A stretch of 64,000 bases of DNA, taken from Marinithermofilum abyssi (GTDB lineage: Bacteria > Bacillota > Bacilli > Thermoactinomycetales > DSM-45169). The position numbers and the translations under genes are program-made. The stretch is from the NCBI RefSeq assembly GCF_014641195.1, contig NZ_BMHQ01000003.1, positions 248,001 through 312,000 on the forward strand, in the 5' to 3' direction. Shown piece by piece: positions 45,190 to 54,342 of the stretch. The notes beneath the pieces are model-generated. The model was not told the DNA's origin. It saw nothing but the letters and a program-made list of their open reading frames with translations, and made no database searches. The number at the start of each line of letters is the position of its first letter. Positions within the stretch are counted from its first letter, which is position 1.

Positions 45190-45268
45190 TCCTCCTGACT
45201 CGTCTGATCGTTTTTCCCAATTCCTCCGCAACAATCGGGCCACCAACGGTATTGACCACATTTACCAT
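45190..45268 (-). pseudogene. Phosphotriesterase-like N-terminal fragment
   Basis: About 20 codons from ATG 45268 read MVNVVNTVGGPIVAEELGKT. This resembles the N-terminus of the phosphotriesterase/PHP family, where ELGKT is normally followed by the metal-binding HxH. The similarity ends there and the frame runs into the start of the oxidoreductase gene. Most of the gene has been deleted. Confidence 0.5.
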
Positions 45269-45492
45269 GTAATCCCTCTTCTCGTTTTTTAGAATGGAGT
45301 TTTCTTCACTTACCACGCTGCCCCGGGCGGGGCAATGCATCCCGTCGGAGACACTGCCATACCCCTCCTTCTTTACCGGATCCGAACCAACCACTTCCCC
45401 GAAAGTGATCCCGATACAATATGTATGCTTCAGATTTGCGGGCACTGCCTTTAGCCCGCTGTGAAGGCAGGGACGAGACTTCCGTAGGTGGT

Positions 45493-46491
45493 TCAGCTTT
45501 TTTGATCCCGTCCATCAGCCGAGTAGCAATAGACACCGTTTACTTCCGTCACTTCCACTTCTCCCATCGATTCGAGCAAATCGAGATGGCCGAGCGTCTC
45601 CGACAATACCAGCGCCAGTTCACGTTCGTACTTGGAGGGAAACAATCTTTTGCAAATGTCGAAGCCCGAAAGCGGACCCGATTTCAAAACAGCGCGAATC
45701 GCGGAAGCCCGTTCATCCTGCTCATGCAACCGTCGGTTAATCAGTGGATTGACATGAGCCACCTCTTCCCCGTGACCGGGGAGCACACGCGATAATTTCA
45801 GAGGAAGCAATTTTGTGAGGGACTCCCGGTACTGGAGCAACGTCTTCGGGCGCTCCGCTTCCCCCGGGTACGGGGCCTCGGTGATCGCGTTGGAGGAGAT
45901 GTGTGCGAGTAGGTGATCGCCGCCGATCAACAATCGGTCGCGTTCGCGGTAAAGGACTATGTGGCTTTGTGCATGTCCCGGCGTCTCTATCACCTGCCAG
46001 CCCGCCATGCCCCGCAGATGGTCGCCGTCTTTCAACACCACGTCCAGACTAGTTTGACAGCCATATCGGTAAATGCTGTCAAACATCTTTTCCAAATAGG
46101 GAAAAAACCGTTCCTCTATACCGAAGGCTCGATACAGTTTCGCAAAAAAGGCCCGCCCATTTTCAAAAAAGGCGGGGTTCCGGCTGATCCACGGCTCGTT
46201 CCGCCAATGTCCCAGCACTTTAATGTCGCTCTCCTGCGCAAGGTAGTCCAAAAGTCCCGCATGGTCCACGTGGTGGTGCGTTAATACAACCTGATCGATA
46301 TCCGCCGGAACGTACCCGGCATCTTTCAGTTGATGTTTAAATACGGCCCACGCCTCTTCCGATTTCGGCCCGGCATCAATCAATGTCAACAAATCGTCTT
46401 CGATGAGATAAACATTGACCGGTCCAACGGGGAAGGGCGTGGGAACTTTAAAGGTAATAATATCCCGAGCCCTTTGCAAGTAGCTTTTCAA
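45493..46491 (-). CDS. MBL-fold metallo-hydrolase
   Basis: A 332-residue metallo-beta-lactamase-fold protein. The zinc motif THHHVDHAG is near residue 78, ETPGHAQSHIVLYRERDRLL and LIGGDHLL follow, and LPGHGEEV is the last ligand region. A C-terminal winged-helix module (SGFDICKRLFPSKYERELAL) resembles LACTB2/YflN-type hydrolases. The substrate is unknown; thioesters or RNA are both known in this group. The TTG start follows GGGAGGTG. Confidence 0.87.
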   Translation of the reverse strand: MKSYLQRARDIITFKVPTPFPVGPVNVYLIEDDLLTLIDAGPKSEEAWAVFKHQLKDAGYVPADIDQVVLTHHHVDHAGLLDYLAQESDIKVLGHWRNEPWISRNPAFFENGRAFFAKLYRAFGIEERFFPYLEKMFDSIYRYGCQTSLDVVLKDGDHLRGMAGWQVIETPGHAQSHIVLYRERDRLLIGGDHLLAHISSNAITEAPYPGEAERPKTLLQYRESLTKLLPLKLSRVLPGHGEEVAHVNPLINRRLHEQDERASAIRAVLKSGPLSGFDICKRLFPSKYERELALVLSETLGHLDLLESMGEVEVTEVNGVYCYSADGRDQKS

Positions 46492-46591
46492 ATCTTCACC
46501 TCCCTTTTAGTAGGTAGTCATTCATTTTTTATACCGGATGAGCTGGACAAGCATCGCATCCCCCTCTCATCACCGATCAGCCGGCATCATA

Positions 46592-47290
46592 TTAGATGAA
46601 ATCCCCCAGTTTGACATGACCTTTCAGAAGGTTCCTGGCGATAATCATCCTCTGGATTTCGTCGGTACCGTCATAAATCCGCCACAGCCGCGCTTCCCGG
46701 TACCAACGTTCAATAGGCAGTTCTTTCGTATACCCCATTCCCCCATGGATTTGCAGCACCCGGTCTACGACGCGATTTCCCATGTTCGCCCCGAATAACT
46801 TGGCCATGGAAGCCAGGTGTCGGTTGTCCTCTCCTTGATCCAATATCCACGCCGCATGGAAGACCAACCACTTTGCCGCTTCGATCTCAACGGCCGAATC
46901 GGCGATTTGCCATTGGATCGCCTGTCTTTCCGCCAGCGGTTGCCCGAAGGTAATCCTCTGCTTGGAATAATCGATCGCCATCTGCAGCAACCGTTCCGCG
47001 CTGCCTACTGCCCGGGCACCAACCATCCACCGGTGAAATCCGATCCACTCCAACCCGAGTCGGTACCCGCCATGCAGTTCCCCCAATATGTTCTCTTCCG
47101 GCACGCGGACATTGTCGAAAATGAGAGAAGCCGGACCCCATTCTCCCATCGTGTGAATGTATTCCGACCTCCATCCCATATCACGATCGACGAGAAAACA
47201 CGTCACCCCTCCGTGACCCTTTTTCTCTTTGTCCGTGACAGCAAAAACCATGGCGAAGTCTGCTTCGTTTCCGTTGGTGATGCACCAATC
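46592..47290 (-). pseudogene. Acyl-CoA dehydrogenase, C-terminal fragment
   Basis: About 230 residues match the C-terminal two-thirds of an acyl-CoA dehydrogenase: WCITNGNEADFAMVFAVTDK, RAVGSAERLLQMAIDYSKQR, RVLQIHGGMGYTKELPIERW and YDGTDEIQRM. The N-terminal helical domain and FAD-contact region are missing. Upstream the frame changes directly into a truncated livM at about 47285-47295, so a deletion joined the two genes. The fragment lacks a proper start and cannot form the enzyme. Confidence 0.85.
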
Positions 47291-47594
47291 CGATAAGCCA
47301 GCCGATCAGCGCGGGAAGCACAAGCGCTGCCGCAAAGGCGAGCCAAAAATCCCAACCAGCTTTCACGGTCAACAGGCCGAGTGTGTAAGCGCCAATGGCA
47401 AAAAAACCGACATGGGCAAGGGATAAAGAGCCTGTGTAACCGACGTTCATGTTGTATCCGTATATGCTAATGGCCCAAATAAACGCCAGCGTAATGACGT
47501 GCAGTACATACTGGTTCTGCACAATCAACGGCAGTAGCAACGCGATGATCAAAACGAGAACCACGCCGTTTCTTTTGTTGATCACTGAATCCAT
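47291..47594 (-). pseudogene. Branched-chain amino acid ABC permease LivM, N-terminal fragment
   Basis: About 100 residues with LivM features: VITLAFIWAISIYGYNMNVG, YTGSLSLAHVGFFAIGAYTL. It ends abruptly after LPALIGWLIGL, where acyl-CoA dehydrogenase sequence begins. The rest of LivM and the usual LivG/LivF ATPase genes are absent. Its start overlaps the end of the broken livH. Confidence 0.85.
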
Positions 47595-48456
47595 CCGTGT
47601 ACCCTCCCCGGAAACAAGCCCGTCGGTTTGACAGTCAGGATGATCACTAGCAGCGCGAAGGCGATCATGTCTTTATAATCACCGGAGACATAAGTAGCGC
47701 CAAAACTCTCCGCCAACCCTAAAATATACCCCCCAGAATGGCCCCCGGTATACTCCCCATCCCACCGATAATGATGATGACAAATGCTTTCATGATCACG
47801 AGATTGCCCATCGCCGGAAAAATGAGGGTGATCGGGGAGGCCAGCGATGCGGCCGCCGCTGCCATGGCCCCCGAGATGGCAAAGGTCAAGACGGCGATCA
47901 CGTTTGCGTTGATCCCGACCAAGTAGGCTCCTTCCCGGTTTTGCGCCATGGCGATAATCGCCGCACCGATCATCGTTTTCCGCAGGAACCAATGAAGGAT
48001 CGTCATGATCACGACGGCGGCAATCAGAATCAGCAGCCTCTGTTCGGTCACCGTCAGCCCGAAAATATTGACGACTTCATCATAAGACGTTTCCATTCGG
48101 CGGTAATCGGCCCCCCACAAAACCTGTGCGAGCGCTTCCAAAAACAACAAAATACCGACGGCCGCGATCATATGTTGCAGAGGCGAAGCATTCCGAAGCG
48201 GGTGGTAGACAAGCCGTTCAGCAAGGGTCGCCAGCATCGCGATCACGAGAATGGAAACGAACATGGCGATCCAGTAATGGACCCCAAAAATCGTCATCAC
48301 CGTGAGCGCAACGTAAGCACCGATCATATAAAAGGCACCATGGGCGAAGTTGGGTATGTGCAACACGCCAAACACCATGGTCAAACCCAATGCCACAAGA
48401 GTGTAGACACTCCCTGTCGACAAGCCGTTTAACAGCTGTTGCAAAAACAACTCCAC
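47582..48456 (-). pseudogene. Branched-chain amino acid ABC permease LivH, frameshifted
   Basis: A LivH permease: FLQQLLNGLSTGSVYTLVAL, GLTMVFGVLHIPNFAHGAFY, GGMGSIPGAILGG. It goes out of frame in a run of six Gs near 47735 and stops as GGIF. The other frame continues ILGLAESFGATYVSGDYKDM and ALLVIILTVKPTGLFPGR to the natural end at 47582. One base change would repair it, so either decay or a homopolymer error is possible, but its partner genes are deleted. GTG start after AGGAGGGG. Confidence 0.85.
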
Positions 48457-48764
48457 GCTTCATCCCCTCCTCCTGTATCGCCGAATCCCCAGTCACATAG
48501 GATTGAATCTTTCAAAAATATATTGCAATGACGATGCCAAGCCACAGCCGCCGCAAGGTGACTTTTTTATCCCAACCCGGAAAAATTCAGATTAGACTTA
48601 CCAGGATCAAAAGCCCTGAGTAGAGGCGCTCTATATAGGAGTCAAAGTTGTATGATTTAAGTCTTTATTGCATCGAAGTTTAAGCCGGATTCTCCTATTT
48701 TTCCATCACCGCAGCCAATATTCCGGCAACAACCACTCCTTACATAACCGCCCCGGACACCTTA
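48457..48764. other. Intergenic region, no gene seen
   Basis: About 300 bases without a supported frame, separating the livH remnant from an acyl-CoA ligase gene. No solute-binding livK-like gene is present. Confidence 0.5.
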
Positions 48765-50519
48765 TCAGACAAGACCAGATCTCCCCTCTTTTACGCTTGG
48801 CAATGGTTGACTAAGATCTATAAACCAGTTGTTTTTCAACTCTTCTTTCTTCACTTTACCGGTTGCCGTCAACGGCAGCTCTTCGATGATTTGAATCACC
48901 GGCACCTTGTAGCCGGCCATGTTTTCGCGACACCATTTTTCCAGATCGACTTCACTCAGTTTGCCTTTATAACCCGAAACCAATTGGACAAAAGCCACCG
49001 GTTCCTCTCCTTTTTCCGGATGGGATCGCCCGACGACACCGCAAGCTTCGATCGCCTCATGCCCGCAAATCAGAGCCTCGATTTCGGCAGGAAAGACACT
49101 CATACCTTTCACTTTCAACATCTCCTTCTTTCGGCCCAGAAAGTGCAAGAATCCCTCCTCGTCAAGGACACCGAGATCCCCTGTGTATAGCCAGCCGTCT
49201 CTCAACGCCCGCTCCGATTCGGGTTTGTTCCAATAAAACTTAAATAGTGAAGGCGTCCGGATCGCGATTTCCCCTTCTTCTCCCAGGGGAACCAGGTCGT
49301 CAGTCTCGAAATCCACGATTTTCAATTCGGTTTCAGGCATCGGTAAGCCGCAAAAAACCGGGCGGCTTTTAAGATCCCTGTCATTTTCTTGGAGACCGGT
49401 GGTAAACGTATCGACGGTGTGGGTCTCCGTCATGCCGTAAGCGGCTTCGCGCATGATACTGCCGGTCAGCTCCCGCCAACGGCGTCGATACTCCGGATTC
49501 AGCTTTTTAATAAAGGAACTGACGGTCGTGCTTCTGAGGGAATGCAGATTGTATTTGTCCACATCGGGATGCTCCATCAGTTCGACGAAGTTATCGACGA
49601 TCCCGCAGGTAAACGTGGGACGGTAGCGATCAATCGCTTCCAGCATGGATTGAGCGTGCCAACGCGCCAGTAAAATGTGCGTGGTACCGCTGAACACCGG
49701 TACAATCACACCGGTGTCTTCACCCGCTATCCAGAAAATGGGCCAATAAACCAACCCCATATCATCGGGAGTGATATTCAATCCAAAGGTAGTCGTAGTC
49801 GCCGCCGTATAAATCATATCCCGTTGCGTATGGGCACAACCTTTTGGAAACCCGGTCGTTCCGCTGGTGTAGTTGAGAGCGACGACATCGTCGAGACCGA
49901 CGTCCATCCTCGGGTAACCCGAGTCTTGTTCAGCGAGGAGGGACAGCAAGTCCATCGTATCGGGACAGGGGGTTTTCGGGGACAAAAGGGATTCATGTAC
50001 CGTAAAAGCCGGCTCTTCCGGCAAATAATCGGCGAAATGGGTAGTCAAGACCACGCTCAGGTGCGTCCACTCCTTGACGGATTGAACAATAGGAAACAAC
50101 TGATCCAGTGTGACAATCACCTTTGCCTCCGTGTCGTTCAGTTCGTAAAGTAACTCCTGCGCTTTAAACATCGGATTGACAGGTACCAGAATACAGCCCA
50201 GCTTGAGGACACCGTAAAAGACGATGTGATATTGAGGACAGTTGGGGAGAAAGACCGCCACCCGGTCTCCCTTTTTCAAGCCTCTGTCGTACAAAAAAGC
50301 CGCAAACCGATCACTTAAATCATCCAACTCCTGAAAGGTCAGCTCAGCCCCGTAGTAAATAATGCACGGCTTATCGGGGTTTATCTGCGCCCATTTTCGC
50401 AAATATTCCGTCAACTGGACTTCTCCAAAGGGATAATGAGGCTCTTTCGGCAGTTCGGAAGGCCAATTTTTTTCCCACAACTGGCGGAGCTGTTTAAGGT
50501 ATTGTTGTTCCTTCAACAC
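48765..50519 (-). CDS. AMP-dependent acyl-CoA synthetase 1
   Basis: A 584-residue ANL-superfamily ligase. P-loop YTSGTTGFPKGCAHT is near residue 216, then AAYGMTETHTVDTF, GEEGEIAIRTPSLF, LYTGDLGVLDEEGFLHFLGR and the C-terminal catalytic Lys in TATGKVKKEEL. It activates a carboxylic acid with ATP and CoA. The length and N-terminal region fit fatty or aryl acid CoA ligases; the exact acid is not readable. It is co-oriented with the quinone oxidoreductase and SDR genes upstream. Confidence 0.9.
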   Translation of the reverse strand: MLKEQQYLKQLRQLWEKNWPSELPKEPHYPFGEVQLTEYLRKWAQINPDKPCIIYYGAELTFQELDDLSDRFAAFLYDRGLKKGDRVAVFLPNCPQYHIVFYGVLKLGCILVPVNPMFKAQELLYELNDTEAKVIVTLDQLFPIVQSVKEWTHLSVVLTTHFADYLPEEPAFTVHESLLSPKTPCPDTMDLLSLLAEQDSGYPRMDVGLDDVVALNYTSGTTGFPKGCAHTQRDMIYTAATTTTFGLNITPDDMGLVYWPIFWIAGEDTGVIVPVFSGTTHILLARWHAQSMLEAIDRYRPTFTCGIVDNFVELMEHPDVDKYNLHSLRSTTVSSFIKKLNPEYRRRWRELTGSIMREAAYGMTETHTVDTFTTGLQENDRDLKSRPVFCGLPMPETELKIVDFETDDLVPLGEEGEIAIRTPSLFKFYWNKPESERALRDGWLYTGDLGVLDEEGFLHFLGRKKEMLKVKGMSVFPAEIEALICGHEAIEACGVVGRSHPEKGEEPVAFVQLVSGYKGKLSEVDLEKWCRENMAGYKVPVIQIIEELPLTATGKVKKEELKNNWFIDLSQPLPSVKEGRSGLV

Positions 50520-50646
50520 ACTTCACCCCTCAGGCAAATTTGACAGACCCCGGTCCGTCCGTGGGAAGGTCCGTCAAAAGGATCGGGCGCAATCACCCCC
50601 ACTGATTGAAATGGATACCCCAACAACCCTCTCGCAAGTGACCCGT

Positions 50647-51630
50647 CTACGGTTTGACGATCAGTTTTCCCCATGTCTTTCGATCCGCCAATAGGTCCAG
50701 GGCTTGCGGCAGTTCCTCAAAAGGAAACTCCTTATATAGAACAGGGCGGATGGCACCTTGTTCGTACAAGGCCATCAGCTCGCGATGGGCTTCCACCACC
50801 CGTTCCGGCATCAGCCGGCGGAATAATCCCCAATGAACCCCGACCACGGAATAATTCTTGACCAGCACGTGGTTCGTCGGAGCATCCGCGATGCGGCCCC
50901 CGGCGAAGCCGATGACGAGCAGCCGCCCTTCAAATGCGATACATTTTCGGGAACGATCGAAGGTATCACCACCAACCGGATCAAAAATCACATGGGCTCC
51001 GCGGCCCTCCGTGAGCTCCTTCACGATCTGTACAAAATCCTCTGCACGATAATCGATGGCCACCTCGGCACCCAGTTCTTTGCAAATATTCACTTTTTCC
51101 GGACCCCCCGCGGTGGCGATCACCCGCGCCCCGGCCGCCAATCCCAATTGAATCGCGGCAGACCCCACTCCTCCGGCCCCGGCGTGGACCAACAGCACTT
51201 GGCCGGGCTGTATTCCGGCGCATCGATGCAGAGCATAGTAAGCGGTCTGGTAGGTGATAAACATCGACGCAGCCTCATTCCAGGATAACGAGTCCGGAAT
51301 GGGATAGACAGATTCCTCCGGTACAGAGACCCATTCTGCGAGACCTCCGCGCGGCAATGGCGGCGTGGCCAGCACCCGCTGCCCCGCTTTCAGAGAAACA
51401 CCCTCACCAACCGCGGTAATCGTTCCGGAGATCTCCGCCCCGGGTGTAAACGGCAGCGGCGGCTTCTCCTGATACTTACCTTGGCACTGCAAGATATCAA
51501 AAAAATTGAGAGCAACAGCTTCAACTTTGATCAATACTTCTCCCGCACCCGGGCTTGGTTTGGACAACTCCACCAGATGTAAGGCCTTATTCGGGTCACC
51601 CAGTTCTTTCACCTGCCATGCCCGCATCAT
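50647..51630 (-). CDS. NADPH:quinone oxidoreductase / zinc-independent MDR enzyme
   Basis: A 327-residue medium-chain dehydrogenase. GroES-like domain with NFFDILQCQGKYQEKPPLPF and PGAEISGTITAVGEGV, then the NADPH motif HAGAGGVGSAAIQLGLAAGA. The catalytic zinc ligands of alcohol dehydrogenases are absent, which points to quinone oxidoreductase or enoyl reductase activity. It lies between an SDR and an acyl-CoA ligase on the same strand, suggesting a reductive or oxidative step on a CoA-linked intermediate. Confidence 0.87.
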   Translation of the reverse strand: MMRAWQVKELGDPNKALHLVELSKPSPGAGEVLIKVEAVALNFFDILQCQGKYQEKPPLPFTPGAEISGTITAVGEGVSLKAGQRVLATPPLPRGGLAEWVSVPEESVYPIPDSLSWNEAASMFITYQTAYYALHRCAGIQPGQVLLVHAGAGGVGSAAIQLGLAAGARVIATAGGPEKVNICKELGAEVAIDYRAEDFVQIVKELTEGRGAHVIFDPVGGDTFDRSRKCIAFEGRLLVIGFAGGRIADAPTNHVLVKNYSVVGVHWGLFRRLMPERVVEAHRELMALYEQGAIRPVLYKEFPFEELPQALDLLADRKTWGKLIVKP

Positions 51631-51647
51631 ATTTCCCCCTTTACTTT

Positions 51648-52403
51648 TTAACGCTTGAATGAAGACGCTCCGTCATCCACGCAAAAAACATGGCCGTTCA
51701 AAAAAGAAGCTTCGTCGCTGGCCAGAAAGGCCGCCACATTGGCCACTTCCTCCGGTGTACCCGCCTTGCCTCTCATCTGCGCCCGTTCAATCTTGTGCCA
51801 AAGATCCGGATTATTTCTCAACCCACTTACAATGCCGGTTTCGATCAGACCGGGTGCAATCCCGACCACCCGGATGTTAAAGCGGGCCAAATCAAGGGCA
51901 GCTGATTTTGTCATCATGATCACCGCCCCTTTGCTGGCGTGGTAGGGAAAATGTTTGCGATCGGCAATCAATCCATAGATGGAGGCTGTGTTGATGATTA
52001 CGCCTCCGTTCTCTTTCATCGCGTTTCCCGCGGTCTTTATCCCGTAAAATACCCCATGTTGATTCACCGCCACCGTCCGGTGATATTCTTCAACCGGCAT
52101 CTCATGGACAGAATATCGTTCACCTACGACACCTGCATTGTTGAACATGATATCCAATTTCCCGTAAAGTTCCAGTGTCTGCTGGACAAGCGATTCAACG
52201 CTTTCATAGGAGGAGGTGTCAACGACGATGTAATCAGCTTCCCCTCCCTGTTTTTTAATAGCGGTGGCTGTATCTGCTCCCGATTCGGGATTGACATCCG
52301 CAACCACCACCCTTGCCCCTTCACGGGCAAATTTTTGCGCAGCCGCACGGCCAATCCCGCTTCCGCCCCCGGTTACAATCGCCACTTTGTTCGCCAACCT
52401 CAT
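51648..52403 (-). CDS. Short-chain dehydrogenase under the ATACYAACC operator
   Basis: A 251-residue SDR: TGGGSGIGRAAAQKFAREGA cofactor loop, FNNAGVVGE, catalytic Ser/Tyr/Lys in INTASIYG and YHASKGA, and a C-terminal SFLNGHVFCVDDGAS. It probably oxidises a hydroxyacyl-CoA or alcohol. ATG 52403 is chosen for its spacing from GGGGG. A promoter and an operator palindrome shared with two other genes in the region lie 150-200 bases upstream. Confidence 0.88.
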   Translation of the reverse strand: MRLANKVAIVTGGGSGIGRAAAQKFAREGARVVVADVNPESGADTATAIKKQGGEADYIVVDTSSYESVESLVQQTLELYGKLDIMFNNAGVVGERYSVHEMPVEEYHRTVAVNQHGVFYGIKTAGNAMKENGGVIINTASIYGLIADRKHFPYHASKGAVIMMTKSAALDLARFNIRVVGIAPGLIETGIVSGLRNNPDLWHKIERAQMRGKAGTPEEVANVAAFLASDEASFLNGHVFCVDDGASSFKR

Positions 52404-52552
52404 CTCCATCCCCCGTTTCATTCATCCCAAAAATCCAATCACTTCGACATCAGTCCGCTCCTCCTACTGCATGGAGACTGTTCTGCTAATTCCCGTGCGG
52501 GGAAGTTACGTCCCATCGGAGTATCCTTCGGAACATGGCTCATCGGTTTTAC

Positions 52553-52608
52553 ATACCAACCGGTTAGTATCTATTTCTTATTATATTTCAATTTATAAGT
52601 ATATTCAA
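52553..52608 (-). promoter_or_regulatory. Promoter with ATACYAACCGGTTRGTAT operator (copy 1)
   Basis: On the minus strand TTGAAT (52603-52608) and TATAAT (52580-52585) are 17 bases apart. The 18-base palindrome ATACTAACCGGTTGGTAT (52553-52570) begins nine bases downstream of the -10, so it covers the transcription start, a repression position. Confidence 0.75.
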
Positions 52609-52741
52609 ACTATTTTTGCCCACTGGTCGAAATGAAAACAAGGGTTGCGATTAACAGGCTGACACACTGTAATCCGGAGGAAAAAGTAGAAGTCATGTTA
52701 AAGCCGGGTGATGCCCGGCTTTAACATGATCCCCATCTGCA

Positions 52742-53311
52742 TTAACTCGAAATTCCATTCAATAGGGTCTCCATATACGTCTTAACCAGTTCTTCATCGG
52801 TGACGGGACCGTTTGGATCGAACCAATTGTAACTCCAATTGCACATTCCTAGAATGGCAAAGGTGACGAGGTCCGCCCGTAAATCCTTCCGAAATTCGCC
52901 GCTTTCAATCCCCGATTCGATGATCTTTTGCATGTTCAGCCGAAACATCTTTCTCTTTTGCTTCACCATCGAAACGCTCTCCGGTTTCAGGTGCATCATC
53001 TCCCTATGAAAAACTCTTGCGGGGCGGCCGGTTACTTTGATTTGCGTAATCAACAGTTTAACGGTTTCAAATAATTTGGTTTTATAATTCATATCCGAAT
53101 TTCCGATAATCTGTTCCTGGAGTTTTAAGAGATCATCGATATACGTCAAATGAATGTCCTTTAACAATTGTTCTTTTGAATCAAAGTAATAGTAAAAAGT
53201 CCCTTTTGTGACACCCAGCGCTTCCACTATATCCTGAATCGATGTTTCGCTGAACCCTTTCATTTCAAATAATTGAATACTCTGTTCCACAATCTTCTTT
53301 TTCACATTCAC
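52742..53311 (-). CDS. TetR-family regulator of the catabolic region
   Basis: A 189-residue TetR protein. The helix-turn-helix is FSETSIQDIVEALGVTKGTF followed by YYYFDSKEQLLKDI, and the C-terminal helical domain includes AILGMCNWSYNWFDPNGPVT. It resembles FadR/PaaR-type repressors that release DNA on binding acyl-CoA. The WSYNWF region is typical of that group. It is the best candidate to bind the three ATACYAACCGGTTRGTAT sites, though no such site lies at its own promoter. GTG 53311 follows AAGGGG. Confidence 0.87.
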   Translation of the reverse strand: MNVKKKIVEQSIQLFEMKGFSETSIQDIVEALGVTKGTFYYYFDSKEQLLKDIHLTYIDDLLKLQEQIIGNSDMNYKTKLFETVKLLITQIKVTGRPARVFHREMMHLKPESVSMVKQKRKMFRLNMQKIIESGIESGEFRKDLRADLVTFAILGMCNWSYNWFDPNGPVTDEELVKTYMETLLNGISS

Positions 53312-53476
53312 CCAACATACCCCTTCCTCCTCAAAACAGCCCATCCACCTGATACTGATTCAGAATAATAAACAGTACAGATCCAGTCATCTGGACTAAT
53401 TATTATATAGAAATTCGTTGGGAAAAAAATTCGCATGGACATCAATCCCTGTAAAAGAGAAAATCACCAAAAAGTG

Positions 53477-53510
53477 AGAGACATCGTTTTCTTTTTGAAA
53501 CGATGTCTCT
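53477..53510. terminator. Terminator downstream of the enoyl-CoA hydratase gene
   Basis: AGAGACATCG and CGATGTCTCT with further TTT/AAA pairing form a 13-bp stem on either strand. Confidence 0.75.
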
Positions 53511-53562
53511 AATGACATATTCCCATGTCATATTGTAACGTCGCCCGCCGAGGTTTCCTCCC

Positions 53563-54342
53563 TCAACGGTGTTTAAATCGGGGGGCACGTTTTTCGATGA
53601 ACGCCTGAACCCCTTCCTTAGCGTCTTCTGTTTGGAACACTTCCGTAAACAGATCCGCTTCCCGGTCGATCCCCTCTTTCAAGCCTCGTTCGGCTCCTTC
53701 ATCGACCGCCCGCTTGATCCGAGACAGGGCCGGCAGGGAGTAGCCAGCTATTTTTTTGGCGAGCTTGCGTGCCGCCTCCATCCCTTCGCCGCTGGGAAGC
53801 ACTTGGTTGACTAATCCGATGCGTTCCGCTTCTTCCGCGGATATCGGTTCTCCCGTATACATCAGTTCTTTGGCTTTGGCTTCGCCGATCAACCGCGGCA
53901 GGCGCTGCGTCCCCCCACCGCCCGGAAAAATTCCCAGTTTGATTTCCGGCAGCCCGATCTGTGCATGGGCTTCGGCCACCCGCAGGTCGCAGGTAAGGGC
54001 CAGTTCACACCCTCCACCGAAGGTGATCCCGTTCAGGACGGCGATCGTCGGCTTGGGCAAAAAATCGATTTGATTCTGAACATGGTGAGACCTCATCACG
54101 ACTTCTTTTTTGTTTTCGCTTTCGATCAATTGCGGAAATTCTTTGATGTCGGCACCGGCCATAAAGGCCCGGTTGCCCGCGCCAGTCAGGATGACGACAA
54201 CCGCTTCCGGATCTTCGGCAATTATTGAAAAGATCTCTCCCAATTCACTCACAACCTGACTGCTCAACACGTTCATTGGAGGATTGTCGATCGTAACGAC
54301 GACGATCCCCTCCTCCTTTTCAAAACGGACGAATTCGCCCAT
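53563..54342 (-). CDS. Enoyl-CoA hydratase/isomerase
   Basis: A 259-residue crotonase-fold enzyme. DNPPMNVLSSQVVSEL is the N-terminal motif, AFMAGADIKEFPQL the oxyanion region, NGITFGGGCELALTCDLRVA and LPEIKLGIFPGGGGTQRLPR the active-site core, and the C-terminus has TEVFQTEDAKEGVQAFIEKR. It hydrates 2-enoyl-CoA in beta-oxidation. The start overlaps the stop of the hydroxyacyl-CoA dehydrogenase gene (TGATG at 54340-54344), so the pair is co-translated. Confidence 0.92.
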   Translation of the reverse strand: MGEFVRFEKEEGIVVVTIDNPPMNVLSSQVVSELGEIFSIIAEDPEAVVVILTGAGNRAFMAGADIKEFPQLIESENKKEVVMRSHHVQNQIDFLPKPTIAVLNGITFGGGCELALTCDLRVAEAHAQIGLPEIKLGIFPGGGGTQRLPRLIGEAKAKELMYTGEPISAEEAERIGLVNQVLPSGEGMEAARKLAKKIAGYSLPALSRIKRAVDEGAERGLKEGIDREADLFTEVFQTEDAKEGVQAFIEKRAPRFKHR

